Below are positions 19,264-32,734 of a DNA stretch of 64,000 bases, in pieces (the first letter of the stretch is position 1; every line of letters begins with the position of its first letter). The position numbers were made by a program, and so were the translations under genes. The notes beneath the pieces are model-generated. The model made no database searches. It was not told the DNA's origin and saw only the letters and a list, made by a program, of their open reading frames with translations. The stretch comes from Prado023 sp963736425 (GTDB lineage Bacteria > Actinomycetota > Actinomycetes > S36-B12 > CAIYMF01), in NCBI GenBank assembly GCA_963736425.1, contig CAVTOX010000024.1:35519-99518 (forward strand), in the 5' to 3' direction.

Positions 19264-20995
19264 GTAAGGCATCCACGAGCGCGAAGGTGGTGGCTCTGGC
19301 TGCCGCGTCCGCGCTTCTGCTGGCCGCCTGTGGGGGTTCGGACAGTGGGGACACTGGCTCCGGTGAGGCTTCAGGCGCGGCCGTCAAGGGCGGCACGCTG
19401 AACTTCATGACCGCAGGCGATCAGTTCAACCACCTCGACCCGCAGATGAACTACACGGGCGAGGACCTGGCCTTCGCCGGTGCGTACATCTACCGCAGCC
19501 TGACCACGTTCAAGCCGTCTCGGGCGATCCCGCCACGGCCGGCCAGCTCGAGCCCGACCTGGCCACCGACACGGGCACGGACGACGGACGGCAAGGTCTG
19601 GGAGTTCACCCTCAAGGACGGCCTGAAGTTCGAGGACGGCACACCGATCACCTGTGCCGAGGTTGCCTACGGCGTCTCCCGCACGTTCGCCACCGATGTC
19701 ATCGCCGGCGGGCCCACCTACGCCATCACGATGCTGGACATCCCCACCAAGGACGGCGCATCGGAGTACAAGGGCCCGTACAGCGGCGAGGGCCAGGAGC
19801 TGTTCGACAAGGCGGTGACCTGCTCCGAGGATGGCAAGACCATCACCTTCAACCTGGTGCGCCCGATCGCCGACTTCAACTACGCAGTCACGCTGTCCGC
19901 CTTCTCCCCGGTCCCCAAGGCCAAGGACACCGGCGCCAAGTACGACACCGCACCGCTGGCGAACGGTCCCTACAAGATCGAGGACTACACGATCGGCGAC
20001 TACGCTGACCCTGGTCCGCAACGACCAGTGGGATCCGGCCACGGACACCGTCCGCAAGGCCTACCCGGACAAGATCGTGGTGACCTTCGGCATCCAGCCG
20101 CCGGTGGCCACGCAGCGCCTGATCGCCGACAGCGGCGTCGACCAGCAGTCGATGACCTTGGGCGACGCGATCGACCCGGCACAGCTGGCGACCGTGTTCA
20201 ACGACCCGCGCTTCGAGAACCGGCGCCTCGACGAGCAGGACATCTACGTCCGCTACCTCGCGGTGAACACCGCGAAGGTCCCCAACGTGAAGCACCGCCA
20301 GGCACTGGCCGTCGCGATGCCGCGTGCTGACCTCAGGACGATTGCCGGTGGCAACTTCGCCGGCGACCTGGCCGACGGGCTCATCAAGCCGAACATGGCA
20401 GCTGACTACCAGCCCTCGGGCATGTGGACCGACATGTTCGGCCAGGCGATCCCGGACAATGGCGACCCCGAGTACGCCAAGAAGCTCATCGCCGAGTCCG
20501 GCGAGCCGATGCCGAAGATCACCTACGACTACGGCAAGACCCCGGCCAACGACAAGGCCGCTGGCGCCATCGTCACGGCCCTTGCGAAGGCGGGTATCGA
20601 GGTCACCCCGAACCCGCTCGATCCCGGCGCCTACTACGGCATCGAGTTCGACGACAAGAAGGCCAACGAGCTGATCAACGGTGGCTGGGGATCTGACTGG
20701 CCCAATGCCTCGACCGTGATCCCTGAGCTCCTTGCCGCCAACGGTGGCTGGAACCTCTCCCGGTGGAAGGACGAGGCGTTCACCGCCGAGTCCGACAAGG
20801 CAAAGGAGATCCTCGACCGCACCGAGCAGGGCAAGGCGTGGGCCGCCCTGAACAAGCAGGCGATGGAGCAGGTGCCCGACGATCCCGCTGCGCTTCACCA
20901 AGCAGCAGCGCATGTGGGGCTCCAAGGTCGGCGGAGTGTACTTCTGGGCGCCGTATGGGTCCTGGGGCTACACCGACCTGTACGTCATGCCGTAA
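19260..20995 (+). CDS. dppA: Peptide ABC transporter substrate-binding lipoprotein, four frameshifts
   Basis: Reconstructed length about 577 residues, family SBP_bac_5. Signal peptide with lipobox LLAAC (Cys24), then GGTLNFMTAGDQFNHLDPQMNYTG and the usual WEFTLKDGLKFEDGTPIT segment. The frame must shift at about 19519-19523 (a missing G in CGGGG), 19586-19590, 20002-20004 and 20878-20885; each side reads as conserved family sequence, for example TLTLVRNDQWDPATDTVRKAY after the third and LRFTKQQRMWGSKVGGVYFW after the fourth, ending at TAA 20993-20995. The ribosome site AAGGAGG is optimal. Four indels in one gene suggest base-calling errors, though decay cannot be excluded. Confidence 0.85.
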
Positions 20996-21011
20996 CCTGC
21001 ACGATCCGCGT

Positions 21012-21045
21012 GTGGTGGGGTGGCCCGTCCGGGTCACCCCACCAC
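21012..21045 (+). other. Very strong hairpin after dppA
   Basis: GTGGTGGGGTG at 21012-21022 pairs with CACCCCACCAC at 21035-21045, extended inward by a G-U pair and CCC/GGG to a 15-pair stem with a four-base loop. dppB starts only 50 bases later, so it is more likely an mRNA stabiliser or attenuator than the end of the operon. Confidence 0.75.
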
Positions 21046-21095
21046 CTCGGTCAGCACGACTGACGTGACACTCCGGAAGGGGAGATCTCAAGCCA

Positions 21096-22084
21096 ATGGG
21101 CGCCTATCTCGTCAGACGCATCCTCCTGATGCTCCTGATGCTCCTCCTCGTCAGCGTGGCTGTCTTCATCCTGTTCTCCCTGGTTCCCACGGACCCTGCG
21201 CGACTCACCTGCGGGAAGGGGTGCACCCCCGAGATCATCGAGGCCAACCGGGTCCGGCTCGGTCTGGCTGACCCGCTCTACGTCCAGTGGTGGGAGTGGT
21301 TCAAGGGCCTGTTCGTCGGACGCACCTACGCCGAGGGGACGGCCGTCGAGTTCACCTGCCCGGCACCCGCCCTCGGTTACTCGTTCCAGAAGTCCTCGTG
21401 CGTCACCGAGCTCATCGTCACGCGCCTGCCGGTCACGATGTGGCTGGCGGCTGGCGCCTTCGTCATCTGGATGGTCGTCGGCATCGTGTCCGGCATCTTC
21501 GCGGCCCTGCGCCGAGGCAAGTGGCAGGACCGGACGATCGTCAGCCTGGCGCTCGTCGGCTACTCGTTCCCCACCTTCTTCATCGGCCTCGTCCTGCTGT
21601 TCTTCGTCGTGATCAAGTGGAACCTGCTGCCGTACCCGGACTACGTGCCGCCCACCGAGGACCCCGTCCAGTGGTTCCAGACGATGCTGCTGCCCTGGAT
21701 CACGGTCGCGATGGTCTACGCCGCGTTCTACACCCGGCTCACCCGCACGCAGATGCTCGAGACTCTCGGTGAGGACTACATCCGCACCGCGCGCGCCAAG
21801 GGGCTGCCGGAGCGAGTGGTCATCCGCAAGCACGCGTTCCGCGCCGGCCTGACCCCGCTCGTGACTGCGGCGGGGCTCGACCTCGCCGGACTTCTCGGCG
21901 GTGCCGTGGTCACCGAGGCCGTCTTCAACCTGCCCGGCATCGGGCGCCTGGCCATCGACTCGGTGACCGACTACGACCTGCCGGTCATCGTCGGCACGGT
22001 CGTGGTCGCGGCAGTCTTCGTCATCGTGGCCAACCTCATCGTGGACCTGCTCTACGCCGCCATCGACCCCCGAGTGAGGATCGC

Positions 22085-22088
<4 letters not shown>
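21096..22088 (+). CDS. dppB: Peptide ABC transporter permease (DppB/OppB type)
   Basis: 330 residues. N-terminal LVRRILLMLLMLLLVSVAVFILFSL is the first membrane helix, followed by the DppB external segment with RLGLADPLYVQWWEWFKGLF, then five more helices. The cytoplasmic EAA-type loop is EDYIRTARAKGLPERVVIRKHAFR near residue 227. One oddity is a Cys-containing extracellular insert (residues 34-110, with CGKGC and later CPAPALGYSFQKSSC), which could form disulfides. ATG 21096 follows GGAAGGGGAG; the stop overlaps dppD as ATGA. No frameshift here. Confidence 0.93.
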
Positions 22089-24191
<2,103 letters not shown>

Positions 24192-24256
24192 TGTCCTGAC
24201 ACAACTCTCGGCACACCCTGCGCATCGGGTCGGACCGTCCGTGCCGGAGTCGAGGT

Positions 24257-24272
24257 TCCCGCCCTTTCGGGA
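24257..24272 (+). terminator. Weak terminator-like hairpin between dppF and mshB
   Basis: TCCCG and CGGGA flank a six-base loop. Weak, but it is the only stem I see in the 24192-24299 gap. Confidence 0.3.
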
Positions 24273-24299
24273 GAGTCTGCAGGTGTGAGGTCGGGCGAC

Positions 24300-24305
24300 T
24301 AGCCT
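24300..24305 (+). promoter_or_regulatory. -10 box of mshB
   Basis: TAGCCT ends eight bases before the mshB ATG, and no ribosome site separates them, so transcription probably starts at or next to the start codon. Confidence 0.45.
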
Positions 24306-24313
24306 GTGCTCCT

Positions 24314-25204
24314 ATGGAATCCGCTGATCACCGACTGCTCCTTGTCCACGCCCACCCTGACGACGAGACCATCGGGTCGGGCACCACGATGGCGCGCTAC
24401 GCCGCCGCGCCGGCGACGTCGGTCACCCTCGTGACCTGCACCCTGGGCGAGGAGGGTGAGGTCCTGCTGCCGGAGGTCTCGCACATCGCCGCGGACCAGG
24501 AGGACCGCCTCGGCGAGCATCGGATGACTGAGCTGGCTGACGCGATGGCGGCACTCGGCGTCTCCGACTGGCGGCTGCTCGGCGGGCCCGGCACGTATCG
24601 CGACTCCGGCATGGTGGGCACCCCACCCAACGAACGCCCCGACTGCTTCTGGCGTGCGGACCTGCTCGCGGCCAGCACCCACCTGGTGGAGGTGATCCGT
24701 GAGGTGCGTCCGCAGGTCGTGGTGACGTACGACGACTTCGGCGGCTACGGGCATCCGGACCACATCCAGGCTCATCGGGTGGCCATGTACGGCGTCGCGC
24801 TGGCCGAGGCGCCCTCCTTCCGCCCCGACCTGGGCGAGGCGCACAGTGTGGCCAAGGTCTACTGGACGGCCTTCCCGAAGGCCATGCTGCGCGCGGGGAT
24901 CGAGGCGCTGCGTTCGGCGGGGGAGACCACGGGCTTCGCGGCGATGGACCCCGACAACCTCACGTTCGGGATCGATGACGACCTGGTCACTGCCGCGATC
25001 GACGGTAGCGGCTTCTACGAGCACAAGCTCAACGCGATGCGGGCGCACGCCACCCAGATCTCCCTGGACAGCGGGTTCTTCGCGCTGAGCAACAACATCG
25101 GCTCACCGGCGATGGCGACCGAGTACTTCCGGCTCGTTCGCGGCCAGGCGGCCGGTCCGTTCGACCATGACGGCCGCGAGGTGGACTTGTTCGCGGGTGT
25201 GTGA
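24314..25204 (+). CDS. mshB: Mycothiol biosynthesis deacetylase MshB
   Basis: 296 residues, PIG-L/LmbE fold. It removes the acetyl group from 1-D-myo-inositol 2-acetamido-2-deoxy-glucopyranoside, the second stage of mycothiol synthesis. Zinc ligands are intact: AHPDDE at residues 13-18 and GHPDH at about 146-150 (His147 and its neighbours match the position known in mycobacterial MshB). LLGGPGTYRDSGM near residue 92 and the length argue for MshB over the related amidase Mca. It contrasts with the inactive-looking PIG-L protein at 15093. Confidence 0.93.
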   Translation: MESADHRLLLVHAHPDDETIGSGTTMARYAAAPATSVTLVTCTLGEEGEVLLPEVSHIAADQEDRLGEHRMTELADAMAALGVSDWRLLGGPGTYRDSGMVGTPPNERPDCFWRADLLAASTHLVEVIREVRPQVVVTYDDFGGYGHPDHIQAHRVAMYGVALAEAPSFRPDLGEAHSVAKVYWTAFPKAMLRAGIEALRSAGETTGFAAMDPDNLTFGIDDDLVTAAIDGSGFYEHKLNAMRAHATQISLDSGFFALSNNIGSPAMATEYFRLVRGQAAGPFDHDGREVDLFAGV

Positions 25205-25261
25205 TCCGGGGCAACGCGCCGGCGACACGCGACAGGCCCGGAGAGTCGACGGAAGAGCCCT

Positions 25262-25323
25262 GAGCCGACGGGTCCTGGAACCCATGGGCCTTGAACCGAC
25301 GGGTCCCGGAACCGACGGGCCCT
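25262..25323. repeat. Degenerate 15-16 bp tandem repeat, four units
   Basis: Units starting at 25262, 25278, 25293 and 25309 follow the pattern GAACCGACGGGTCCCG with a few substitutions (one unit reads GAACCCATGGGCCTT). They lie in the 219-bp gap between mshB and the lipoprotein gene. No coding potential is convincing in either strand. Confidence 0.7.
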
Positions 25324-25423
25324 CAACCAGTCGGTTGCGCCTGCCGTAGACTGCGGCTGTCCGCACATCCGGGGGTCGCGACTGCTTTCCGCGGGTTGGG
25401 CCCCCACCCCTGGAGGAGCCCCC

Positions 25424-25927
25424 ATGATCACGTTCCGCAAGACCGCCGGCGTCGCCGCCGCACTCGCCCTGGCACTGTCCCTGTCGGCCTGCTCGTCGAG
25501 CAGTGAGACCGCCACCGAGACGCCAGCGGCGTCCGCCCCCGCCGCGTCCGCCCCTGCCAGCCCGTCGCCCACCGCGACCAGCTCAGTCGGTGCGGCCAGC
25601 GAGGCCTTCTGCACCAGCGCGGCCGCCCTCAAGACCGAGCTCGAGAGCCTCAAGACGCTCGTCAAGGGCGGCTCGGTCACCGCCGCTGACCTGCAGTCCC
25701 AGAAGGATGCCCTGAAGACGGCCGGCGAGCAGGCCAAGACTGATGCCCAGTCGCTCGACAAGGCCGTCCAGGCTGAGGTCGCCGCGGCCCAGACCGCGTT
25801 CCAGGCGGCGATCGACGCGATTCCTGCCGACCAGACCGGTCTGAAGGAGGTGGCGGCCTACACCGCTGCTGCTGTCGTCTTCGCCAAGGCGCTCGACGTG
25901 ATCGACAACGAGGTCGGCTGCGCCTGA
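25424..25927 (+). CDS. Small secreted lipoprotein of unknown function
   Basis: 167 residues. Signal peptide with lipobox LSAC (Cys23), a low-complexity Ala/Ser/Pro/Thr spacer to about residue 58, then a helical domain with two cysteines (FCTSAAAL and the C-terminal EVGCA) that could pair across the fold. The helical part (LKTELESLKTLV, QSQKDALKTAGEQAKTDAQSL) looks like a helical hairpin. GGAGGAG precedes the ATG at 25424. I do not recognise a named family. It is a single-gene unit with its own terminator. Confidence 0.85.
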   Translation: MITFRKTAGVAAALALALSLSACSSSSETATETPAASAPAASAPASPSPTATSSVGAASEAFCTSAAALKTELESLKTLVKGGSVTAADLQSQKDALKTAGEQAKTDAQSLDKAVQAEVAAAQTAFQAAIDAIPADQTGLKEVAAYTAAAVVFAKALDVIDNEVGCA

Positions 25928-25942
25928 CCCCCACGTGGCACC

Positions 25943-25980
25943 GATGTGGGCCTGTCCTCTCCCGAGGGCGGGCCCACATC
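25943..25980 (+). terminator. Terminator after the small lipoprotein gene
   Basis: GATGTGGGCC at 25943-25952 pairs with GGCCCACATC at 25971-25980; a CCTC/GAGG stem forms inside the loop. It also serves as the boundary to the convergent gene ending at 26060. Confidence 0.7.
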
Positions 25981-26059
25981 CGCGTGGAGGCGCTGGAGCC
26001 CGCGAACTCGAACTCGTCGGGCTCCCGCCGGAGCATGACTGCGAGGGCCCCGGCCGCCG

Positions 26060-27657
26060 TCAGCTGACCTGGAAGTGCCCCTGCCCGACGCGCCGCGCCC
26101 GGGTGGCGGGACCGCCGAAGCTGGGTGGCCCGAGCGGTGGCCGACCGGCGACGTCGGCCACCGGAGCTGTCATTGCGACATCCGGTGCCGTGGCCTCGAT
26201 GAGGATCCCGCCCAGGAGCTCGCTGTCCTGCTCGCCGATCCCGGCGGCCATCCTGCGGGTGTTGAGCCAGGCGGCCTCGTCCTGCTGGGCCAACGTGCGC
26301 GCCTGATAGGCCAGCGCGTCGGCGGTCCGCAGGTGGCGCAGCGCTCCCGGCGGGTCGGAGTCCCCCAGGGCAGTCCCAGTGGTGTGTTGGCCGCGCGCCT
26401 CGCAGAGCCGCACTCGCGCTTCCACCCCGACCGCTGCGCGCCGGGTCATGATCAGATCATCGGCCGCGCGGATGGCCGCTCGTGCCCCGTACCACGCGGT
26501 GGCCAGCAGGGACAGGGCGCGCTCCTGCGTGTCGTCGGCCGGCCGGATCGGACCCAGGGCCCGGCCCAGCGCGACATCCGTGTCCTGCAGCGCCCTGCGC
26601 ATCTCCAGGGGGTCGTACCCGCCCGCGGAGACCTCGTCGGCGGCCCACCCCAGGGTCTCCCGGGCGTACTGACCCTTGGCTGCAAGGTCGTCGGCGACAC
26701 CGAGACTCTCGGCCTCGGCGATGTCCTTCTCGGTCTGTCGCAGCAGGGTCGTCACCGCCTCCTGCGCCCTGGCCAGGATCTTCGGGGACCGGTCCACCGA
26801 GTCCAGCAGCGTGCTGGACTGGACGAGGGCCTCCTCGGCTGCGCGCGCTCGGGCCGCCGCGCCCAGCCGGTCCGATGAGGCGAGCAGCTCCGCCCCGGCG
26901 GCGATCGAGGTCCGGGCGAAGGCCAGGCGTTGGCTGGCCTGATCCAGATCGTCGACCACGCCGGCGATCGTTGCGCTCGGGAACTGGGTCCCCAGCGTCA
27001 CAACGATGTCGGTCGCGCCCGACAGCCGATCCCCGAGGGTCGTGAGGACGCCAGCCAGGTGGTTCAGGACCTCGCCGACCCGCCCGTCGAGGTCGCGCAG
27101 CTCATCGAACCGTGGCACGAGGGCGTCCAGGTGCGCCCCGGCGGAGGCGCACATTCTGAGGATCTCCTCGAGCAGCGCGCGCTCGGCGTCGGTGTTGGCG
27201 CCGTCCTGGGCCTGGCGGGCAGTCCCGAAGGCCTGGTCGAGCTCCACCTGTGCCTGGTCCAGCGCAGCGGTGAATGGCTCGACGACGTCCTCACCGGTCT
27301 CGGATCTGGCGAGCCCCAGCTCATGGCGCGAGGACCGGATCGAGTCATCTGTGGCGACCAGGGCTGCGTTGGCCGCGGCGCGCAGCTCCTCGATCGTCGC
27401 CGGGCGGTTGTCCGCGTCACCTGGCAGGGCGCCGGCAACTTCCGGACCTTGATCTGCGTTCTCGTCCATCACGTCCTGAGCGGGACGCCGATGCCGCCAC
27501 CAGGTGTACGCACCGGCAGCGACCAGGATCAGGACTCCGGCGATGATCCAGGGCCACGCGCTGCTCGTGGCCGTGGTTCCCTCGGCGGCCCTCAGCCCCG
27601 GTGGGGCGCCGATCGCGCCTCCCGTGAGCTGGGATCCGAACCCGGTCCCCGTCGTGG
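26060..27657 (-). pseudogene. TPM-family membrane protein lacking its TPM domain
   Basis: The frame reads a short Gly/Thr-rich stretch, one membrane helix (AWPWIIAGVLILVAAGAYTWW), then about 450 residues of mostly helical sequence with ATIEELRAAANAALVATDDSIRSS and QAQVELDQAFGTARQAQ. This matches the C-terminal part of actinobacterial TPM (YgcG-like) domain proteins, in which an extracytoplasmic TPM domain precedes the helix. Here that domain is missing and the frame meets the ppgK stop codon directly. I find no ATG, GTG or TTG before the helix; the first usable start (GTG-ATG at 27472-27467) would exclude it. Either a deletion has removed the 5' end, or the assembly is chimeric, or translation depends on ppgK. 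Confidence 0.6.
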
Positions 27658-28398
27658 TCAGGCCTGCTCCGCGGCCATGGCGGCACCTGCGATGCCGGCC
27701 TGGTTCTCCAGCTGGGCTGCAACGATCTCGGACCGGATGTCGATCATGTGCAGGAACTTCGCGGACTTCCGGCTGATCCCACCGCCCACGACGATCAGGT
27801 CGGGCGAGAACAGGAAGTCCAGGTGCGAGTAGAAGCGCTGGAGCCTGGGCGCCCATTCCTTGTAGCTCAGGCCCTCGCGCTCCTTCGCCGCGGACGAGGC
27901 GCGTGCCTCGGCGCTCTCGCCGTCGATCTCCAGGTGCCCGAGCTCGGTGTTCGGCACCAGCTTGCCGTCGAGGAACAGGGCGCTGCCGATCCCGGTACCC
28001 AGGGTGGTCACGATCACCACGCCGTCGCGACCCCTGGCCACGCCGAAGTCCACCTCGGCCAGGCCGGCGGCATCCGCATCGTTGAGCACGGTCACGGTGC
28101 GCCCGGCGCGCTCGCTGAGCAGGCCTGCCAGGTCCACGCCCAGCCAGTGGGGGCCGAGGTTGGCCGCGGAGTACAGCACCCCTCGCTTGACGATGCCCGG
28201 GAAGGTGCAGCCGAACGGCCCCTCCCATCCGGCCTTGTCGACCACGTCGAGAACGGTCTGCACGACGTCATCGATCGCGTACCCCTTCGGGGTCGGGAAC
28301 TTGACCCTGTCGCTGGCCAGCTCGCCTGTCTCCAGGTTCACGCGCGCGCCCTTGGTGCCGCTGCCGCCGATGTCCACGCCGAATCCGATGAGCTCCAT
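27658..28398 (-). CDS. ppgK: Polyphosphate glucokinase
   Basis: 246 residues, ROK-family kinase phosphorylating glucose to glucose 6-phosphate with polyphosphate or ATP. Landmarks: phosphate-binding FGVDIGGSGTKGA (residues 6-18), LNDADAAGLAE, TTLGTGIGSALFLDGKLVPNTELGH, and EWAPRLQRFYSHLDFLFSPDLIVVGGGIS. The PpgK length and the TELGH motif distinguish it from generic ROK kinases. The ATG at 28398 is preceded by a -10 box, not a ribosome site. It is followed without a gap by the truncated TPM gene. Confidence 0.94.
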   Translation of the reverse strand: MELIGFGVDIGGSGTKGARVNLETGELASDRVKFPTPKGYAIDDVVQTVLDVVDKAGWEGPFGCTFPGIVKRGVLYSAANLGPHWLGVDLAGLLSERAGRTVTVLNDADAAGLAEVDFGVARGRDGVVIVTTLGTGIGSALFLDGKLVPNTELGHLEIDGESAEARASSAAKEREGLSYKEWAPRLQRFYSHLDFLFSPDLIVVGGGISRKSAKFLHMIDIRSEIVAAQLENQAGIAGAAMAAEQA

Positions 28399-28404
28399 GG
28401 GCCG

Positions 28405-28410
28405 ATCGTA
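28405..28410 (-). promoter_or_regulatory. -10 box of ppgK
   Basis: TACGAT on the reverse strand, six bases before the ppgK ATG. The rest of the 28411-28565 gap carries the FtsH-like gene's AGGAGGTG site and nothing else I can name. Confidence 0.5.
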
Positions 28411-28565
28411 GGGCGACGGGTGGCCCTGTCGCAGCACGTGCGTCGCTGCCCGTAGATCATCCTCACGCAGAGTTGCCGGCTGCTCGCCCGTTCGGGTGAA
28501 CCCCGCCCGCATACCGCCACGCAGGGCGTCGACCTGCCCCACCATGGAGCCACAGGAGGTGCGAG

Positions 28566-30477
28566 ATGTCGATGCTCGACGAGGTGGGCTCAGGACGACT
28601 GGCGACGGCCACCAGCGATGTGGGTGCGGCCCGGGAACGGGCCCGCGGGTACCGGCTGGCCCGGATGGGCTTCGTCCTGGCTGTTCCGATGGTCTGGATG
28701 TGGTGGCGGATCATCGACGGACGCCCGTTCGACCTGACCCAGCTGTCGCTGCCCACGATCGACCCGTTCCTGTTGATCGTCGGGGTCTTCTTCGGCGTCA
28801 TGATCGTCACCACGCTCGGGGTGACGCTGGTTGCGGGCCGCTCGCCGCACATCACCTACCGCCCCGAGCAGATCGACGTCTCGCTCGCCGACGTCAAGGG
28901 CATCGACCTGGTGAAGTCCGACGTCGTCCGCTCGCTGAACCTGTTCCTGGCCAACCGGGCGTTCCGAGCCGAGATGGGCGGCACGCCGCGGCGCGGCCTG
29001 CTGTTCGAGGGGCCCCCCGGCACCGGCAAGACGTACCTGGCCAAGGCCATGGCCGCCGAGGCCGGCGTGCCGTTCTTGTTCGTGTCGGCCACGAGTTTCC
29101 AGTCCATGTACTACGGCGCGACCGCCCGCAAGATCCGCTCCTACTTCAAGGCGCTGCGCAAGGCTGCGCGCCAGGAGGGCGGCGCGATCGGATTCATCGA
29201 GGAGATCGACGCCATCGCGATGGCCCGCTCGGGGGTCGGCTCGTCGGCCACCCCGATTGCTGCGGCGAACCTGACCGCCCCGATGTGCTGTGGTGGGCTC
29301 TCCGGGCTCCCGGCCACGTCGCTGTCAGCTGCCACGGGTGGGTCGTCGACGGTGGTCACCGGGATGACGTCGGAGGGCACGGGTGGGGTCGTCAATGAGC
29401 TGCTCGTCCAGATGCAGTCCTTCGACTCCCCGGACGGCTGGCAGAAGCTCCAGTCCTGGTTCATCGACAGGATCAACCTGTTCCTGCCGGTCCACCGCCA
29501 GCTCCAGCGCCCCGTCCCGGCGGCGGCGACGATCCTGCTGATCGCGGCGACGAACCGCGCCGACAACCTCGACCCCGCACTTCTGCGCCCGGGGCGCTTC
29601 GACCGCCGGCTCAGCTTCGACCCGCCGACCCGCGCAGGTCGCCTCGAGCTCATCGACCACTTCCTGGACCGCAAGTCCCACGCGGCCGACCTTGATGACC
29701 CCGATGTCCGCGCCGGGATCGCCGCCGTCACCCAGGGGTACACGCCGGTGATGATCGAGCACCTCTTCGACGAGGCGCTGGTCAATGCCCTGCGCCGTGG
29801 GGAGGGCGCGATGAACCGTGCCGACGTTGAGTCCGCACGCCTGACCGAGGAGGTCGGGATGGGCCAGCCCGTGGCCTACACCGCACACGAGGAGCGGCTC
29901 ATCGCGACCCACGAGTCCGGGCACGCCACGATGGCGCACCTCGTGGCGCCGCACCGTCGGCTGGAGGTCCTGAGCATCATCAAGCGCCGCGATGCCCTGG
30001 GGATGCTCGCGCACGGCGACAGTGAGGACGTGTTCACCCGCTCGCGCAGCGGAGATGCTCGCGCTGATCCAGATCGCCATGGGTGGTCAGGTGGCTGAGG
30101 AGCTGTTCTTCGGCGACATCTCGACCGGCCCCGGCGGGGACCTCTCCTACGCCACCACCGTGGCTGCGCAGATGGTCGGCGCCGTCGGCATGGGCGGCTC
30201 GCTGGTCAGCCTCGCGGCGGTCCAGCAGGGCGCGCTGGCCGACTCGAACCTCGTCGGCCGGGTGCTGTCCGACTCCGCCGGACGTGCTGCTGTCGAGGCG
30301 ATCCTGTCCGACCAGAAGCAGGTGGCGCGCGAGCTGTTGAGCGCCAACCGGCACATCGTGGAAGCATTGCGCGATGCCCTGATCGAGCGACACGAGCTGG
30401 TCGGTCGGCAGATCGGCGAGGTCATCTACTCCGCTGCGCCGCAGGTCGACCTGCGCGTCCCGGCGCCGATCGGCTGA
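28566..30477 (+). CDS. FtsH-like membrane AAA protease with internal insertions, frameshifted
   Basis: Reconstructed length about 636 residues. Two N-terminal membrane helices (near 33-48 and 68-90), an AAA module with Walker A GPPGTGKT, Walker B IGFIEEIDAIA, arginine-finger segment LLRPGRFDRR, then an M41 zinc protease domain with HESGH and the distal QVAEELFFGDISTGPGGD. Differences from housekeeping FtsH: a Gly/Ser/Thr-rich insert of about 50 residues after Walker B (containing two adjacent Cys), another of about 35 before LLIAATNRADNLD, and an altered pore loop (FQSMYYG). The frame breaks at about 30046-30049; one extra base explains it. ATG 28566 follows AGGAGGTG. Probably a second, specialised FtsH paralogue. 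Confidence 0.85.
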
Positions 30478-30478
30478 C

Positions 30479-30508
30479 CCCGAGGACCTCCCGGGTCAGT
30501 GTCGGGGA
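30479..30508. terminator. Candidate bidirectional terminator between the FtsH-like gene and gltA
   Basis: CCCCGA and TCGGGG enclose an 18-base loop in the 40-bp gap between the two convergent genes. Confidence 0.35.
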
Positions 30509-30517
30509 CTCCCGGGG

Positions 30518-31810
<1,293 letters not shown>

Positions 31811-32033
31811 GGGTGCCTCCCCTGCCGAGGGTGGCGTGCGGTGCGCCCACCCTATCGACGCGCTGGCCGGCGCGTCGGCTGGGCCGCCCTTGTGGTCGCG
31901 GGTTCCGAGCGCTGGGCGCGGTACCCCACTGGGTATGCTTGTCCCACCTCGGCAGGGCCCGTGTCAAGGGCCTGATGACCCCGATCCGGGGGGTCCTGAC
32001 AGCGCGGTGATCGGCACGGTGTTCGATGGGGGC
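31811..32033. promoter_or_regulatory. Divergent gap between gltA and the VOC gene
   Basis: A 223-bp gap. On the reverse strand TAGGGT at 31849-31854 could be the gltA -10 box, giving a leader of roughly 30 bases. On the forward strand TATGCT at 31934-31939 is the best -10 candidate for the VOC gene. No small ORF stands out. Confidence 0.4.
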
Positions 32034-32680
32034 ATGCGCCTCGACCATGTCTCGTACGCCGCCCCTGTCGAGCACCTCGCCGACACGGTCCAGCGGATCG
32101 GGTCCGCCCTCGGTGCGACCTTCACCGACGGCGGTCTGCACCCGCGCTTCGGCACCCGCAACTTCATCCTCCCGCTGGCTGGCGGGACCTACCTCGAGGT
32201 CGTGGCCGCGCTCGACCACCCCGCCGCCTACAGCGCACCCTTCGGCCGCGCGGTGCGCGCGCGGGCCGACGAGGGCGGCGGCTGGATGGGCTGGGTCGTG
32301 TCGGTGTCGGACATGGCGAAGGTCGAGGCACGGCTGGGTCGGCAGGCCGTCGAGGGTCACCGCGTGCGGCCCGATGGCTACGACCTGCGCTGGCAGCAGA
32401 TCGGCGTCCTGGACACGATGGCCGACGCGCAGCTGCCGTTCTTCGTCCACTGGGACGCCGACGGCGATGCACCATCCCTCGGCCGGCGGCCGCGACGTGC
32501 GCATCGCACAGCTGGACATCGCCGGGTCGCCGGACACGCGTGGCCGCCTGGCTGGGCGAGCCGTCTCACCATCCCCTCGACGAGGTCGACGTCGTCTGGC
32601 TCGACGAGGACGACCCCGCCGGCCCCGGCCTGGTCGCCGTCACCCTCCTGACCCCCCGCGGAGTGGTCCGCATCGACTGA
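32034..32680 (+). CDS. VOC/glyoxalase-like domain protein, two frameshifts
   Basis: Reconstructed length about 215 residues. The N-terminus MRLDHVSYAAPVEHLADTVQRIG and the following FGTRNFILPLAGGTYLEVVAAL are characteristic of the glyoxalase-like VOC superfamily (paired beta-alpha-beta-beta-beta modules around a metal). The frame shifts at about 32466-32471 and again at about 32533-32538; the pieces join as PFFVHWDADG, HHPSAGGRDVRIAQLDIAGSP and VAAWLGEPSHHPLDEVDVVWL, ending with the family-like LLTPRGVVRID at TGA 32678. The substrate is unknown. Confidence 0.8.
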
Positions 32681-32734
32681 CCCCCGCGTCCTCCGGCCGC
32701 GTCGCCCCGTGCGAGGATCGTGTCGGGTTCGAGT

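Noticed and set aside
24423..25204. MshB as mycothiol conjugate amidase Mca
   Set aside because: Length near 296 residues and the LLGGPGTYRDSGM segment fit MshB; the amidase signature was not seen.
27658..28228. Continuous ppgK-TPM fusion protein
   Set aside because: ppgK and the TPM frame are in different phases and ppgK has its own stop; the upstream part of the long frame is a ppgK shadow.
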